Assembly: GCA_024226455.1 (NCBI GenBank)
Contig: JAAELR010000038.1
Coordinates: 1-64,000 of the forward strand
Source of the DNA: Paracoccaceae bacterium
GTDB lineage: Bacteria > Pseudomonadota > Alphaproteobacteria > Rhodobacterales > Rhodobacteraceae
Direction of reading: 5' to 3'
Length of the DNA stretch: 64,000 bases
The translations under genes were made by a program, and so were the position numbers. This document shows, in pieces, positions 7,659 through 17,200 of the stretch; within the stretch, counting starts at the first letter, position 1, and each line of letters begins with the position of its first letter. The notes below the pieces were generated by a model. It searched no databases. It saw only the letters and a program-made list of their open reading frames with translations, and was not told the DNA's origin.

Positions 7659-9006
7659 TTTGCTGAACCGGCTGCCCGAACCGGCGCAGCGCTATCTGGA
7701 AGGCCGCCGCCTGGACGAGGTGGAATGCCTGGTCTCCGACCTCGCCGGAGTGGCGCGCGGCAAGGCGATGCCGGCCGGCAAATTCGCCCAGCAAAGCCAT
7801 TTCTACCTGCCAAACTCGATCTTCCTGCAGACCATCACCGGTGATTGGGTCGATAACGAGGGCGAAAGCTGGACCGAACCCGACATGATCCTGAAGCCGG
7901 ATATCTCGACCGCCACCGCCGCCCCCTGGACCGGCGACTGGACCCTGCAGGTGATCCACGATGTCGAGGATCAAAACGGCGACCCGGTGCAGGCCTCGCC
8001 GCGCAACGTGCTGAAACGCGTGGTGCAGCACTACAACGACAGGGGCTGGACCCCGATCGCGGCGCCAGAGATGGAGTTCTTTCTGGTCGCCCGCAATGTC
8101 GACCCGAACCAGCCGATCGAGCCTCCGGTGGGCCGGTCGGGCCGCCCCGCCGCCGCGCGGCAGGCCTATTCGATGAGCGCAGTGGATGAGTACGGCCCGG
8201 TGATCGACGACATCTACGATTTCGCCGAGGCGCAGGGCTTTGAGATCGACGGCATCCTGCAAGAGGGCGGCGCCGGTCAGGTCGAGATCAACCTGAACCA
8301 TGGCGACCCGGTGCTTCTGGCCGACCAGGTCTTTTTCTTCAAGCGGCTGATCCGCGAGGCGGCGATGCGGCACGACTGCTTTGCAACCTTCATGGCCAAG
8401 CCGATCCAGGACGAGCCCGGGTCAGCCATGCACATCCATCACTCTGTGGTGGACAGCAAGACCGGGCAGAACATCTTTTCGGCCCCCGATGGCAGCGAAA
8501 CCCCGGCATTCAGGCATTTCATCGCCGGGATGCAGACCCATCTGCCCTCGGTGATCGCGGTGCTGGCACCTTATGTGAACAGCTACCGCCGCTATGTGCG
8601 CGACCACGCGGCGCCGATCAATCTGGAATGGGGCATCGACAACCGCACCACGGGCATCCGCGTGCCGGTGAGCGGGCCCAATAGCCGCCGGGTGGAAAAC
8701 CGGCTGGCGGGCATGGACTGCAACCCCTATCTGGGCATCGCCGCATCGCTGGCCTGCGGATATCTGGGGATGACCCAAGAACATGAACCGGCGCCGCAAT
8801 TCACCGGCGACGCCTATGACGAGGAACCGGACATTCCGCAGCATCTAAGCGAGTCGCTCGATCTGTTCCGGGACAACCAGGAGATGTGGGGCATTCTGGG
8901 CCCCGATTTCTGCCGCACCTATGCGGCGGTGAAGGATGCCGAGTACCAAGCCTTTCTGCAGGTGATCAGCCCGTGGGAACGCGAGCATCTGCTGCTGAAC
9001 GTATAA
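7651..9006 (+). CDS. Glutamine synthetase family, gamma-glutamyl amine ligase (PuuA-like)
   Basis: A 451-residue type I glutamine synthetase-fold protein. Visible landmarks are PEMEFFLV (metal site), GAGQVEINLNHGDP, AMHIHHSV and the substrate loop WGIDNRTTGIRVP. The last differs from true GlnA and, with the PuuB-like and PuuD-like neighbours, points to gamma-glutamylation of an amine rather than ammonia assimilation. Its substrate could be putrescine or another primary amine. It overlaps the amidotransferase upstream and the next gene by one base (TAATG). Confidence 0.85.
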   Translation: MSDLLNRLPEPAQRYLEGRRLDEVECLVSDLAGVARGKAMPAGKFAQQSHFYLPNSIFLQTITGDWVDNEGESWTEPDMILKPDISTATAAPWTGDWTLQVIHDVEDQNGDPVQASPRNVLKRVVQHYNDRGWTPIAAPEMEFFLVARNVDPNQPIEPPVGRSGRPAAARQAYSMSAVDEYGPVIDDIYDFAEAQGFEIDGILQEGGAGQVEINLNHGDPVLLADQVFFFKRLIREAAMRHDCFATFMAKPIQDEPGSAMHIHHSVVDSKTGQNIFSAPDGSETPAFRHFIAGMQTHLPSVIAVLAPYVNSYRRYVRDHAAPINLEWGIDNRTTGIRVPVSGPNSRRVENRLAGMDCNPYLGIAASLACGYLGMTQEHEPAPQFTGDAYDEEPDIPQHLSESLDLFRDNQEMWGILGPDFCRTYAAVKDAEYQAFLQVISPWEREHLLLNV

Positions 9007-9794
9007 TGCTTCGGGCCGCCAGACACGTTTTGCTGTTTCTGGGCCTGACGCTTGCCACCCAGATCGGGGGCCTGGCCTATCTGATCTCGCTGGTCGCCCG
9101 CCCGGGGCCCGGTCGCCGTATTGGCTTGTTCGTGATGGTTTATGCTGCGGGCAGCCTCGGCGCATCGGTCGCGGCGCCACTCTTGGGGCGTGTCCCCCTC
9201 GATTGTTTCGGCGCGCTCCTAAGGCCGCAATCGCCTGTCTACTGCGCGCTTAATCGCCACTACGTGACCCCGGCCCTTGCCGGTTATGCCCAAGATCTGG
9301 CGGCATCCATGGACGCGCGATTTCCCGGCACCGTCACCCTGGCGTTGGATGCAAATTTCCCTTTCCTGGACGGCTTCCCTCTTTTGCCCCACCTGAGCCA
9401 TGACGATGGCGGCAAACTGGACCTTGCGTTCTACTACAGGTCCGCTGACGGCTATGCCCCGGGCCAGACGAGTTCGCCAATCGGCTATTGGGCCTTCGAA
9501 GAGCCGCATCAGGGGGCGGCACGACCCTGTGCCGGGCGCGACGACGCGCTTACCCTGCGCTGGGACATGGGCTGGCTTTGGTGGATGAATCGGCCGCTGA
9601 CGCTGGATCGCGAACGCCTGACGGCTGCGCTGAATTGGCTGACCAGCCACCCTCCGGCTGGGTACGGCGTGAAGATACTGCTGGAACCGCATCTTGCCGC
9701 GCGTTTGGGCGTGTCGCATCCTTGGGTCCGGTTTCAGGGCTGCCGCGCCGCACGCCATGACGACCACATCCACATTCAACTGACCGGGGTATGA
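9006..9794 (+). CDS. Membrane-anchored protein with LAS-type metallopeptidase signature
   Basis: 262 residues, no family recognised by overall sequence. Two hydrophobic segments occupy about residues 8-30 and 37-60. The soluble part has H132-x6-D139 (LSHDDGGKLDL) and H254-I-H256 (HDDHIHIQL) near the C-terminus. This spacing matches the zinc ligands of LAS peptidases (MepA, VanX/VanY, hedgehog fold): HxxxxxxD then HxH. It starts inside the stop of the glutamine-synthetase-like gene and ends 1 base before puuB, so it is co-translated with amine catabolism. A cell-wall or amide-bond hydrolase acting outside the membrane is possible; the actual substrate is unknown. Confidence 0.65.
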   Translation: MLRAARHVLLFLGLTLATQIGGLAYLISLVARPGPGRRIGLFVMVYAAGSLGASVAAPLLGRVPLDCFGALLRPQSPVYCALNRHYVTPALAGYAQDLAASMDARFPGTVTLALDANFPFLDGFPLLPHLSHDDGGKLDLAFYYRSADGYAPGQTSSPIGYWAFEEPHQGAARPCAGRDDALTLRWDMGWLWWMNRPLTLDRERLTAALNWLTSHPPAGYGVKILLEPHLAARLGVSHPWVRFQGCRAARHDDHIHIQLTGV

Positions 9795-9795
9795 C

Positions 9796-11091
9796 ATGAA
9801 CCTGCTCTACGCCAACGACCAGCCCGGGGAGTTTCCCGCCAGTTGGTATGCCGCCACCGCCACGCCACCCCGGCCCTTCCCGGAACTGAAAGGCGAGACG
9901 CGGGCCGATGTCTGTGTCGTGGGTGCCGGTTATACGGGGCTGTCTACCGCGCTGCATCTGGCACAAGCGGGCGTCGATGTGGCGCTGGTCGAGGCACACC
10001 GGGTGGGCTTTGGCGCCTCGGGGCGCAATGGCGGGCAGGTGGGCAGCGGCCAGCGCAAGGATCAAGGAGAACTGGAGCGCGCCTACGGGATCGACGACGC
10101 GCGCAAGCTCTGGGCCGTCAGCGAGGATGCCAAGGCGCTGGTGAAATCGCTGATCGCGGAACATGGCATCGACGCGGCCTGGCGCATCGGCATCGCCCAC
10201 GCCGACTGGACGGCGAAGGGCGCGCGCGAAAGCCGGGACTATGCCGAAAAACTACGCCAAGACTACGGCTATACCGCCGCCGAACCGCTGGATCGCGACG
10301 GCATCAGCGCGCTTGTGGGATCGGATGTCTATCACGGCGGCATGATGGACTGGGGCGCGGGCCACATCCACCCGCTGCGATTTGCCTTTGGCCTGGCGCA
10401 GGCGGCGGCGGACGCAGGGGTGCGGATATTCGAGCTGTCCGAAGTGCACGATCTGCGCGGCGGCGTGGTGCGCGCGGGTCAGGGCCGGGTGGCGGCGGAA
10501 CATGTGGTGATGGCCTGCAACGGCTATCACGGGCGGCTCGACCCCAAGGTCGCCGCCCGGGTGATGCCGATTAACAATTTCGTCGTCGCCACCGAACCGC
10601 TGGGCGACCGCACCGCAGAGGTGCTGGCCAAGGATATCGCCGTGGCAGACAGCAAGTTCGTGATCAACTACTGGCGGCTTTCCGAAGACAGGCGGCTACT
10701 CTTTGGCGGCGGCGAGAGCTATGGCGACCGCTTTCCGCGCGATATCGCCAAAACCGTGCGCAAGCCGATGCTGCAGGTCTATCCGCACCTCGCCGATGTG
10801 CGCATCGACTATGCCTGGGGCGGCACCCTTGGCATCACTCCCAGCCGGATGCCCGATTTTGCCCGCCCCGCCCCGGGGCTCTGGTCGGCTTCGGGCTATT
10901 CCGGTCACGGCGTGGCGCTGGCGACCTACGCGGGCAAGCTTATGTCCGACGCGATCCGCGGCGACGCCGCCGGGTTCGACCTGATGGCCCGCGTGCGCCC
11001 TGCGGCCTTCCCCGGCCTCGGCCTGATGCGTGCGCCGCTTCTGGCGCTGGCGATGAGCTGGTACGCCCTGCGCGACCGGCTTGGGGTATAG
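9796..11091 (+). CDS. puuB: FAD-dependent gamma-glutamylputrescine oxidase-like amine oxidase
   Basis: A 431-residue DAO-family flavoenzyme. The FAD-binding VVGAGYTGLSTALHLA sits at about 38-53, followed by the GFGASGRNGGQVG block typical of PuuB. The C-terminal GxxGYSGHGVA segment closes the flavin site. It would oxidise the gamma-glutamylated amine made by the upstream ligase, giving an aldehyde; no aldehyde dehydrogenase is in this cluster, so that step must be encoded elsewhere. It ends the operon; a 226-bp gap follows. Confidence 0.85.
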   Translation: MNLLYANDQPGEFPASWYAATATPPRPFPELKGETRADVCVVGAGYTGLSTALHLAQAGVDVALVEAHRVGFGASGRNGGQVGSGQRKDQGELERAYGIDDARKLWAVSEDAKALVKSLIAEHGIDAAWRIGIAHADWTAKGARESRDYAEKLRQDYGYTAAEPLDRDGISALVGSDVYHGGMMDWGAGHIHPLRFAFGLAQAAADAGVRIFELSEVHDLRGGVVRAGQGRVAAEHVVMACNGYHGRLDPKVAARVMPINNFVVATEPLGDRTAEVLAKDIAVADSKFVINYWRLSEDRRLLFGGGESYGDRFPRDIAKTVRKPMLQVYPHLADVRIDYAWGGTLGITPSRMPDFARPAPGLWSASGYSGHGVALATYAGKLMSDAIRGDAAGFDLMARVRPAAFPGLGLMRAPLLALAMSWYALRDRLGV

Positions 11092-11276
11092 GCACCCCCG
11101 ACAGACGGCTTTTCGACGAATAGACGTATCCGCGGTTTTGACCATGCGCCCGAAAGGCCCCAGACCGGCAGGGATTCACCTTGCCGCCAGCCACTGATTT
11201 CACACCAACCGCGGCCAATAGGCGCGAAATTTCGCCTACATGTTGAAAGAAACCCTATGAGAGTGGCCAGTTTCGG

Positions 11277-11317
11277 GTTACATGTTTTCCGAACTCTACT
11301 TTCGGAAAAGGTGTAAC
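11277..11317 (+). promoter_or_regulatory. Long two-part inverted repeat abutting the aminotransferase start
   Basis: Outer arms GTTACA/TGTAAC and inner arms TTTTCCGAA/TTCGGAAAA are both perfect, separated by 2-bp offsets, with a 7-nt loop. The 41-bp dyad ends at the base before the ATG at 11318, and the AAAAGG ribosome site lies inside the right arm. It could be a protein operator or an mRNA hairpin that blocks translation. A 12-bp palindrome (11224-11235) lies just upstream. Confidence 0.6.
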
Positions 11318-12508
11318 ATGATGCTTGCCCCCAACGTTTACGACGCCGAACCCATCCCCGAAGCCGCCCGGGCAGAGATCGACCGGATGTTCGCCAGCGG
11401 CGACCTGTTTCGCTATACCTGCGCCGGCGATAGCCCGGTGGCGCTGCTCGAAAGGGAATTCGCCGACCTGTTGGGCGCGAAATACGCGCTGGCCGTGGCG
11501 TCCTGTTCCGCCGCGCTCTTCCTGTCGCTCAAGGCGTTGGACCTGCCCCGCGGCGCCCGGGTACTGATCCCCGCCTTCACCTTCGCCGCCGTGCCCTCGG
11601 CCGTGGTGCATGCCGACTGCGTGCCGGTGCTGGTAGAGGTCGGCGACAACTACCGTATCGACATGGCCGATTTCGAGGCCAAGTTGGACGGCGTCGAGGC
11701 CATCCTGATCAGCCACATGCGCGGGCAGACCTCGGACATGGATACGATCATCGCACTTGCCGAGGCGCACGGCCTGCCGGTGATCGAGGACGCGGCGCAT
11801 TCGCTGGGCACACGCTGGCACGGGCGCAATATCGGCACAATCGGCAAGATCGGCTGTTTCAGTTTCCAGTCTTACAAGCTGCTGAATGCCGGCGAGGGCG
11901 GCATCCTGATCACCGACGACGCCGATCTCATTGCCCGAGCGGTGATCATGTCGGGCGCTTACGAGCATAACTGGAAAAAACACCCCGTCCTGCAGGACCG
12001 ATTCGCCAACTGGCAGAACAAACTGCCGCTCTACAACACGCGGATGGGCAATCTTTCCGCCGCGATCATCCGCCCGCAACTGGCCGAGATCCCGCGCCGG
12101 GTGCGCGACGGGCGGCGCAACCACGACCATGTGGCCGCGCAATTGAACGCCAGCCCCTGGCTGACCGTACCCGACGCGCTGGAACCCGAGCTTCGCGCGC
12201 CGGACTCGATCCAGTTCAGCCTGGTCGATTTCAGCGATGAGGAAACCGTCGCCTTTCAGGACGCCGCTGCCCTGCGCGGCATCAAGGTGCAGGTCTTCGG
12301 CATGTCCGAGGACAACGCGCGCGCTTTCTGGAACTGGCAGTTTTTGGGCAAGGTGCCTCGGCTTGCCAAAACCCGCGCCATGCTGTCGCGCGCCTGCGAT
12401 ACGCGCCTGCCCGCCCGCCTGACGGTGGCGGACTGCGACCAGATCGCCGCCGCGCTGGTGGAGGCCGCCGACGAGGTAAAGGCAGAGATGCTGGCCTACG
12501 GCACCTGA
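11318..12508 (+). CDS. DegT/DnrJ/EryC1/StrS-family PLP aminotransferase
   Basis: A 396-residue type I fold PLP enzyme. The DegT pattern is clear: IPAFTFAAVPSAV, HMRGQTSDMD, VIEDAAHSLG and the lysine K187 in SYKLLNAGEGG that would hold PLP. Members usually transfer an amino group to a keto sugar, but no sugar-nucleotide genes are near, so the acceptor is unknown. It appears monocistronic. An upstream in-frame ATG at 11282 would lie within the dyad; the start at 11318 has AAAAGG 6 to 7 nt upstream. Confidence 0.85.
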   Translation: MMLAPNVYDAEPIPEAARAEIDRMFASGDLFRYTCAGDSPVALLEREFADLLGAKYALAVASCSAALFLSLKALDLPRGARVLIPAFTFAAVPSAVVHADCVPVLVEVGDNYRIDMADFEAKLDGVEAILISHMRGQTSDMDTIIALAEAHGLPVIEDAAHSLGTRWHGRNIGTIGKIGCFSFQSYKLLNAGEGGILITDDADLIARAVIMSGAYEHNWKKHPVLQDRFANWQNKLPLYNTRMGNLSAAIIRPQLAEIPRRVRDGRRNHDHVAAQLNASPWLTVPDALEPELRAPDSIQFSLVDFSDEETVAFQDAAALRGIKVQVFGMSEDNARAFWNWQFLGKVPRLAKTRAMLSRACDTRLPARLTVADCDQIAAALVEAADEVKAEMLAYGT

Positions 12509-12673
12509 ACCCGGGCGGACGGGGTCAATACATCTTGCAGAGGACTTTCTCGGGCTGAAATATCACGGAAAATCCTGCCCGGTACCACACCTGCGGCACG
12601 ACCAGGCGATCTGTTAACACGTTGTTAATACAGCAAATGTTTCGAGCGCGAAACTTTCTTGGAGGCGCCTGGA

Positions 12674-13645
12674 TCAGCCGGTCGACACTTTCAGCGTCTC
12701 CGCCAGCCATGGCATGCGCTCGACGCTGGGCTCTACCACAAGCGCCTGCACCAGGGGCCGCAGGCGCCCGGCCATGCGCGCCGGGATGTCCTGCAGCACA
12801 TCACGCCGCGCGGTCAGAGAGATCGTTCTGGTCAGCGGCGCGAAGGGCAGCGGCAGCACATCCGCCTGTCCGCGGAACCTGCGCGCATGCATGAACCCTA
12901 GCGGCGTCAGTATGGTCCATCCGGCCCCCGCCGCCACCATCGCCATGATTGCGTGATAGCTGTCGAGCTCGAAGCGGGGGTTCAGTGTCAGATTCTGGCG
13001 CACCAGATGGGCGGCGATCATGCGGCCCATATGGTGGCGCTCTGTATAGAGGATCAGCGGCAACCGCCGTAGCACCGCCAGCGGATCGGCGTCCCGGGGC
13101 ACCACGCCCCGCGGCACCGCGGCCAGGAACGGTTCTTCGAGGATCGGGTGCACCTCCATCCAGTCCGCCTCGGCGCCCATGTCGGCGGCCACGATCACGT
13201 CGAGCGCCCGGGCGTCCAGCCGGTCTATCAGCCGGTGGCTGGCGCCGGTTTCCAGCAGGAACCGGCAATTGCTCAGTTCCCCGGCCATGCCCCGCAAGAG
13301 CTGCGGCGTGACGCCGGCATCGAAATCCTCGATCATGCCCAGCCGCAGCCGCATCAGCACAGAGATGTCATGCTGCGCCAGTTCCGCCCGTGCCGTCGCC
13401 GCCTCGTTCAGCATCGCCCGGGCCCGGTGCTGGAACAGCGCACCGGCCGGCGTCAGGCTCATCGGTCTTTCGTTGCGGTTCAGCAGGGCAGTGCCCAGTG
13501 CCGCCTCGAGATTGGTCAATTGCTGGCTGACGGCCGATGGGCTGGCATCGAGCCGCCGCGCCGCGGCAGAGATCGAGGCCTCCTCGGCGATCGCCACGAA
13601 GACTTCGATACCCCAAAGCGTGATCCGTCCTGATGGTTCCGCCAT
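12674..13645 (-). CDS. LysR-family transcription regulator
   Basis: A 323-residue regulator with an N-terminal winged helix (about 8-66; ISAAARRLDASPSAVSQQLTNLEAALG) and a periplasmic-binding-protein-like effector domain. I start it at MAEPSG because the 39 codons upstream in the same frame do not look like protein. It is convergent with the DegT gene and divergent from the GFA-family gene with a 91-bp gap, so the latter could be a target. Effector unknown. Confidence 0.88.
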   Translation of the reverse strand: MAEPSGRITLWGIEVFVAIAEEASISAAARRLDASPSAVSQQLTNLEAALGTALLNRNERPMSLTPAGALFQHRARAMLNEAATARAELAQHDISVLMRLRLGMIEDFDAGVTPQLLRGMAGELSNCRFLLETGASHRLIDRLDARALDVIVAADMGAEADWMEVHPILEEPFLAAVPRGVVPRDADPLAVLRRLPLILYTERHHMGRMIAAHLVRQNLTLNPRFELDSYHAIMAMVAAGAGWTILTPLGFMHARRFRGQADVLPLPFAPLTRTISLTARRDVLQDIPARMAGRLRPLVQALVVEPSVERMPWLAETLKVSTG

Positions 13646-13736
13646 GCCCCGCCCGCCGCCTTTTCGGGCGCAGGCTAGGCCTATTGCCCCGCGCACGCAA
13701 CGGGTCCATTCTGGGGCCGGGCAACGGAGGTATGAT

Positions 13737-14156
13737 ATGGACAAGGCATCCGGGCACTGCATGTGCGGCGCGGTACGTTACACATTCGACACCAAGGCGG
13801 TGCTGTGGCGGGGCCTGTGCCATTGCGACAGCTGCCGGCGGGCCTGTTCGGCGCCGGTGGTGGCATGGTTCGGGGTACAGAGAAGCGGCTGGCACTGGCA
13901 GGGCGCGGCGCCGAAACGACGCCAGAGCAGCGACTGGGCGACGCGGTATTTCTGCCCCGCGTGCGGCAGCCAGATGGCGTTTGAGACGACCAAGCTGCCC
14001 GATGAAATCCACGGGCTGGCCCCTAGCCTCGACGACCCTGCCCATTTCGCCCCCCAGGCGCATTTCTTTCACGCCGAGGCGATGCCCTGGCTGCATGTCA
14101 CCGACGACTTGCCGCGCTACCGCGACGGCGGCAAGACGCTGGAACAACAGACCTGA
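13737..14156 (+). CDS. GFA/CENP-V domain protein (zinc-binding, glutathione-dependent formaldehyde-activating family)
   Basis: 139 residues with the GFA zinc ligands: C8 and C10 in GHCMCGAVRY, C28/C30/C33 in LCHCDSC, and C73/C76 in FCPACGSQ. The family includes Gfa, which promotes condensation of formaldehyde with glutathione, but many members have unknown activity. The ATG is preceded by ACGGAGG. Start chosen at the codon directly before the conserved CxC block. Copy B of the intergenic element follows 42 bases after the stop. Confidence 0.8.
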   Translation: MDKASGHCMCGAVRYTFDTKAVLWRGLCHCDSCRRACSAPVVAWFGVQRSGWHWQGAAPKRRQSSDWATRYFCPACGSQMAFETTKLPDEIHGLAPSLDDPAHFAPQAHFFHAEAMPWLHVTDDLPRYRDGGKTLEQQT

Positions 14157-14198
14157 CCCGGCGCGCCAGGCGGGGCGCTTTATCGCGCGCTGGCGCTG

Positions 14199-14242
14199 CG
14201 CTCTTCGCTGGCGAGGAGGACCCCGCAAGGGGCCGATGAGCC
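14199..14242 (+). repeat. Intergenic element copy B, with GCAA-capped hairpin
   Basis: Second copy of the element at 5090-5132. Here the loop stem is CCCC-GCAA-GGGG, longer than in copy A, with the same flanking GGCGAGGAG and CCGATGAGCC. It lies after the GFA gene and ends at the base before putA's stop codon, so its transcription direction is unknown if it is an RNA; plus-strand orientation follows copy A. Confidence 0.5.
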
Positions 14243-17200
14243 CTACCCCGCCAGCAAGGCCGCATTGCCGCCTGCGGCGGTGGTGTCGATACAAAGATGG
14301 CGTTCGTGCGCTACGTGACCCGGGTCGGGCATGTCGGTGATCAGCGGCAGGATGGCCCCATCGCGCGCCGCAAGCGCCTGAGCCAGGGCACGCGCCTCGC
14401 CGCCCCACCAGATCGCGCCATGAAAACCCCGAAGCGTTCTTAGCGCTTGCGGCGCCAGCGCCCCGTCGACGGCCACCGGCACACCGCCCAGGGCGCGCAC
14501 CGCGTCTGACTGCCGCGCTACCGCCCCGGCACCGGGCCCCATGCACAGGATCGGGCCGCGGGCGACAAGGCGCAGGGTGTTGGCCTCGCCCGTGGGGCCC
14601 GGCAGCTCGATCTGCCGGATCGGCGTACTATGCTCTGCTGCATCGATCCGGCGCTGCAGGGCGGCGATATCGCAGGCGGTCCTCCAGGGATCCGCGGCCC
14701 CCGCCGCGGCGGGGGCCGCGAAACGTGCCAGATAGTTCGGCCCGCCCGCCTTCGGTCCGGTGCCCGACAACCCCTCGCCACCAAAGGGCTGACTGCCCAC
14801 GATAGCGCCGATCTGGTTGCGGTTGACATACATGTTGCCCGCCTGGATGCCGTCGGCGACCTGCTGCACGCGGGCGTCGATGCGGGTGTGCAGACCGAAG
14901 GTGAGGCCGAAACCGCTGGCGTTCACCCCGGCAATCACCTTGCCCACATCAGTGCCCCTGAAGGTCGCCACATGCAGAACCGGGCCGAACACCTCGCGGT
15001 CCAGATCGGCCATCCCCGTGACCGAGATCAGCGTCGGTGGAACGAAACGGCCCCCGGCAGGCGGCGTCAGCTTGTGCATGACCTTTGCCGCAGCCCCGGC
15101 GGCCTCGACATAGCCGTTGATCTCGTCGAACGCGGCGCGGTTGATCACCGGGCCGACATCGGTGCTCAGGTTCCAGGGGTCGCCGACGGTCAGTTCGTCC
15201 ATCGCGCCCTTCAGCATCTTCAGAAACTCCGGCGCGATATCCTCTTGCACATAAAGACAGCGCAGGGCCGAGCAGCGCTGACCTGCCGACTGAAAGGCCG
15301 AGGCGACGATGTCACGCACCGCCTGTTCCGGCAGCGCCGTGCTGTCAACGATCATCGCGTTGAGCCCACCGGTTTCCGCAATCAGCGGCGCGCCGGGCGC
15401 CAAGGCATCGGCCATTGCCCGGCGGATGGTCTGCGCCGTCGCGGTCGAGCCGGTGAAGACTACGCCCGAGATGCGCGGATCGGATGTGAGTGCGCGGCCT
15501 ACTGTGCCCCCCTGCCCCGGCAAAAGCTGCAGCGCGGCGGGCGGAACCCCGGCCTGATGCAGCAGCCTGACCGCGATGGCGGCGATCACCGGGGTCGGCT
15601 CGGCGGGTTTCGCCAATACCGCGTTGCCGGTGGCCAGTGCGGCGGCGATCTGGCCGGTGAAAATCGCCAGCGGGAAGTTCCACGGGCTGATTGCGGTGAA
15701 GACGCCGAGTGGCGCCGGGTCGGCGGCCTCGGCCCGCGCCGCGTAGTAGCGCAGGAAATCCACCGCCTCGCGCAGCTCGCCCACAGCATCGGGCAGCGAT
15801 TTGCCCGCCTCACGGGCAAGTGCGGCGAAGACAGCCCCGTGGTTCTCCTCGTAGAGATCGGCGGCGCGGCGCAATACCGCCGCGCGTTCGGCCACCGGGG
15901 CGTCCCAGGCACGGGCATCCTCGATGGCGCGGGCGGCCGTGTCGGCATCTGCCTCGGTCACCTGCGCCACCACCTCGCCGGTGGCCGGGTTGACCACCGC
16001 ATGCGTTGGCCCTGTCGCCGGACGCACGGTCAGCGGCGCGGCGTCGGGCAGGCCGCCGCTGCGGGCGGCGTCGATCTGGGCCAGCGTTTCGGCATCGGTC
16101 AGGTCGAAGCCTCGGGAATTGACCCGTTCGGCGCCATAGAGCGCCGCGGGCGCGGCCAGCCCGGCGGGCGGCCTTGCCCCGGCCAGCGCGGCGAAGGGGT
16201 CGGTTGCGATGTCTTCGGGGCGCACGGTTTCATCGACGATCTGATGTACGAAGGACGAGTTGGCGCCGTTCTCCAAAAGCCGCCGCACCAGATAGGCCAG
16301 AAGGTCGCGATGGGCGCCCACGGGGGCGTAAATGCGGCAGCGGGCGCTTGCATCCTTCAGCACGATATCGTGCAGCCGCTCTCCCATGCCGTGCAGGCGC
16401 TGGAACTCAAAGCGGCGGCCCTGCGCGATGTCCAGAATGGCGGCGACGGTATGGGCGTTGTGGGTGGCGAACTGGGGATAGATGCGGTCGGAATAATCCA
16501 GCAGTTTCCGCGCGTTGGCGATATAGCTGACGTCGGTGGCGGTCTTCGAGGTAAACAGGGTGAAATCCTGCAACCCCTCGACCTGGGCGTGCTTCATCTC
16601 TGTGTCCCAATAGGCGCCCTTGACCAGCCGCACCATGATACGGCGGTCCAGCCGTTCAGCCAGATCGTGCAGCCAGTCCAGCACCGCCCCGGCGCGCTTG
16701 CCATAGGCCTGCACCACCACGCCGAAGCCATCCCAACCGGCCAGCGAGGGATCGGACAGCACCGCCTCGATCACCTGCAGCGACAGCACCAGACGGTCCT
16801 GTTCCTCGGCGTCGATGTTCAGCCCCATGCCCCCCGCCCGAGCCTGTTGCGCAAGGTCCAGCACCACTGGCACAAGCTCGGCCAAAACGCGCGCCTCTTG
16901 CGCCGCCTCATAGCGGGGGTGCAAAGCGGAAAGCTTGATCGAAATGCCCGGGTTGTCCTCGACCGAGCCCGCGCCGCAGGCCCCGGCAATGGCGGCTATG
17001 GCGTCGCAATAGGCCTCCTCATAGCGTTTCGCGTCGGCTGCGGTCATCGCGGCTTCGCCCAGCATGTCGTAGGAATAGGTATAGCCCTGCGCCTCGCTGC
17101 CGCGCGCCCGCACCAAGGCCTTGGCGATGGTCTCGCCCAGCACGAACTGGCGGCCCATTTCTTTCATCGCGCGGCCCACCGCGTTGCGAATCACCGGCTC

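Noticed and set aside
12614-12628. TTAAC-N5-GTTAA dyad near the LysR gene, similar to an NnrR box
   Set aside because: The spacer is 5 instead of 4, and it lies beyond the 3' end of both flanking genes (DegT and LysR converge here), so a promoter role is unlikely.
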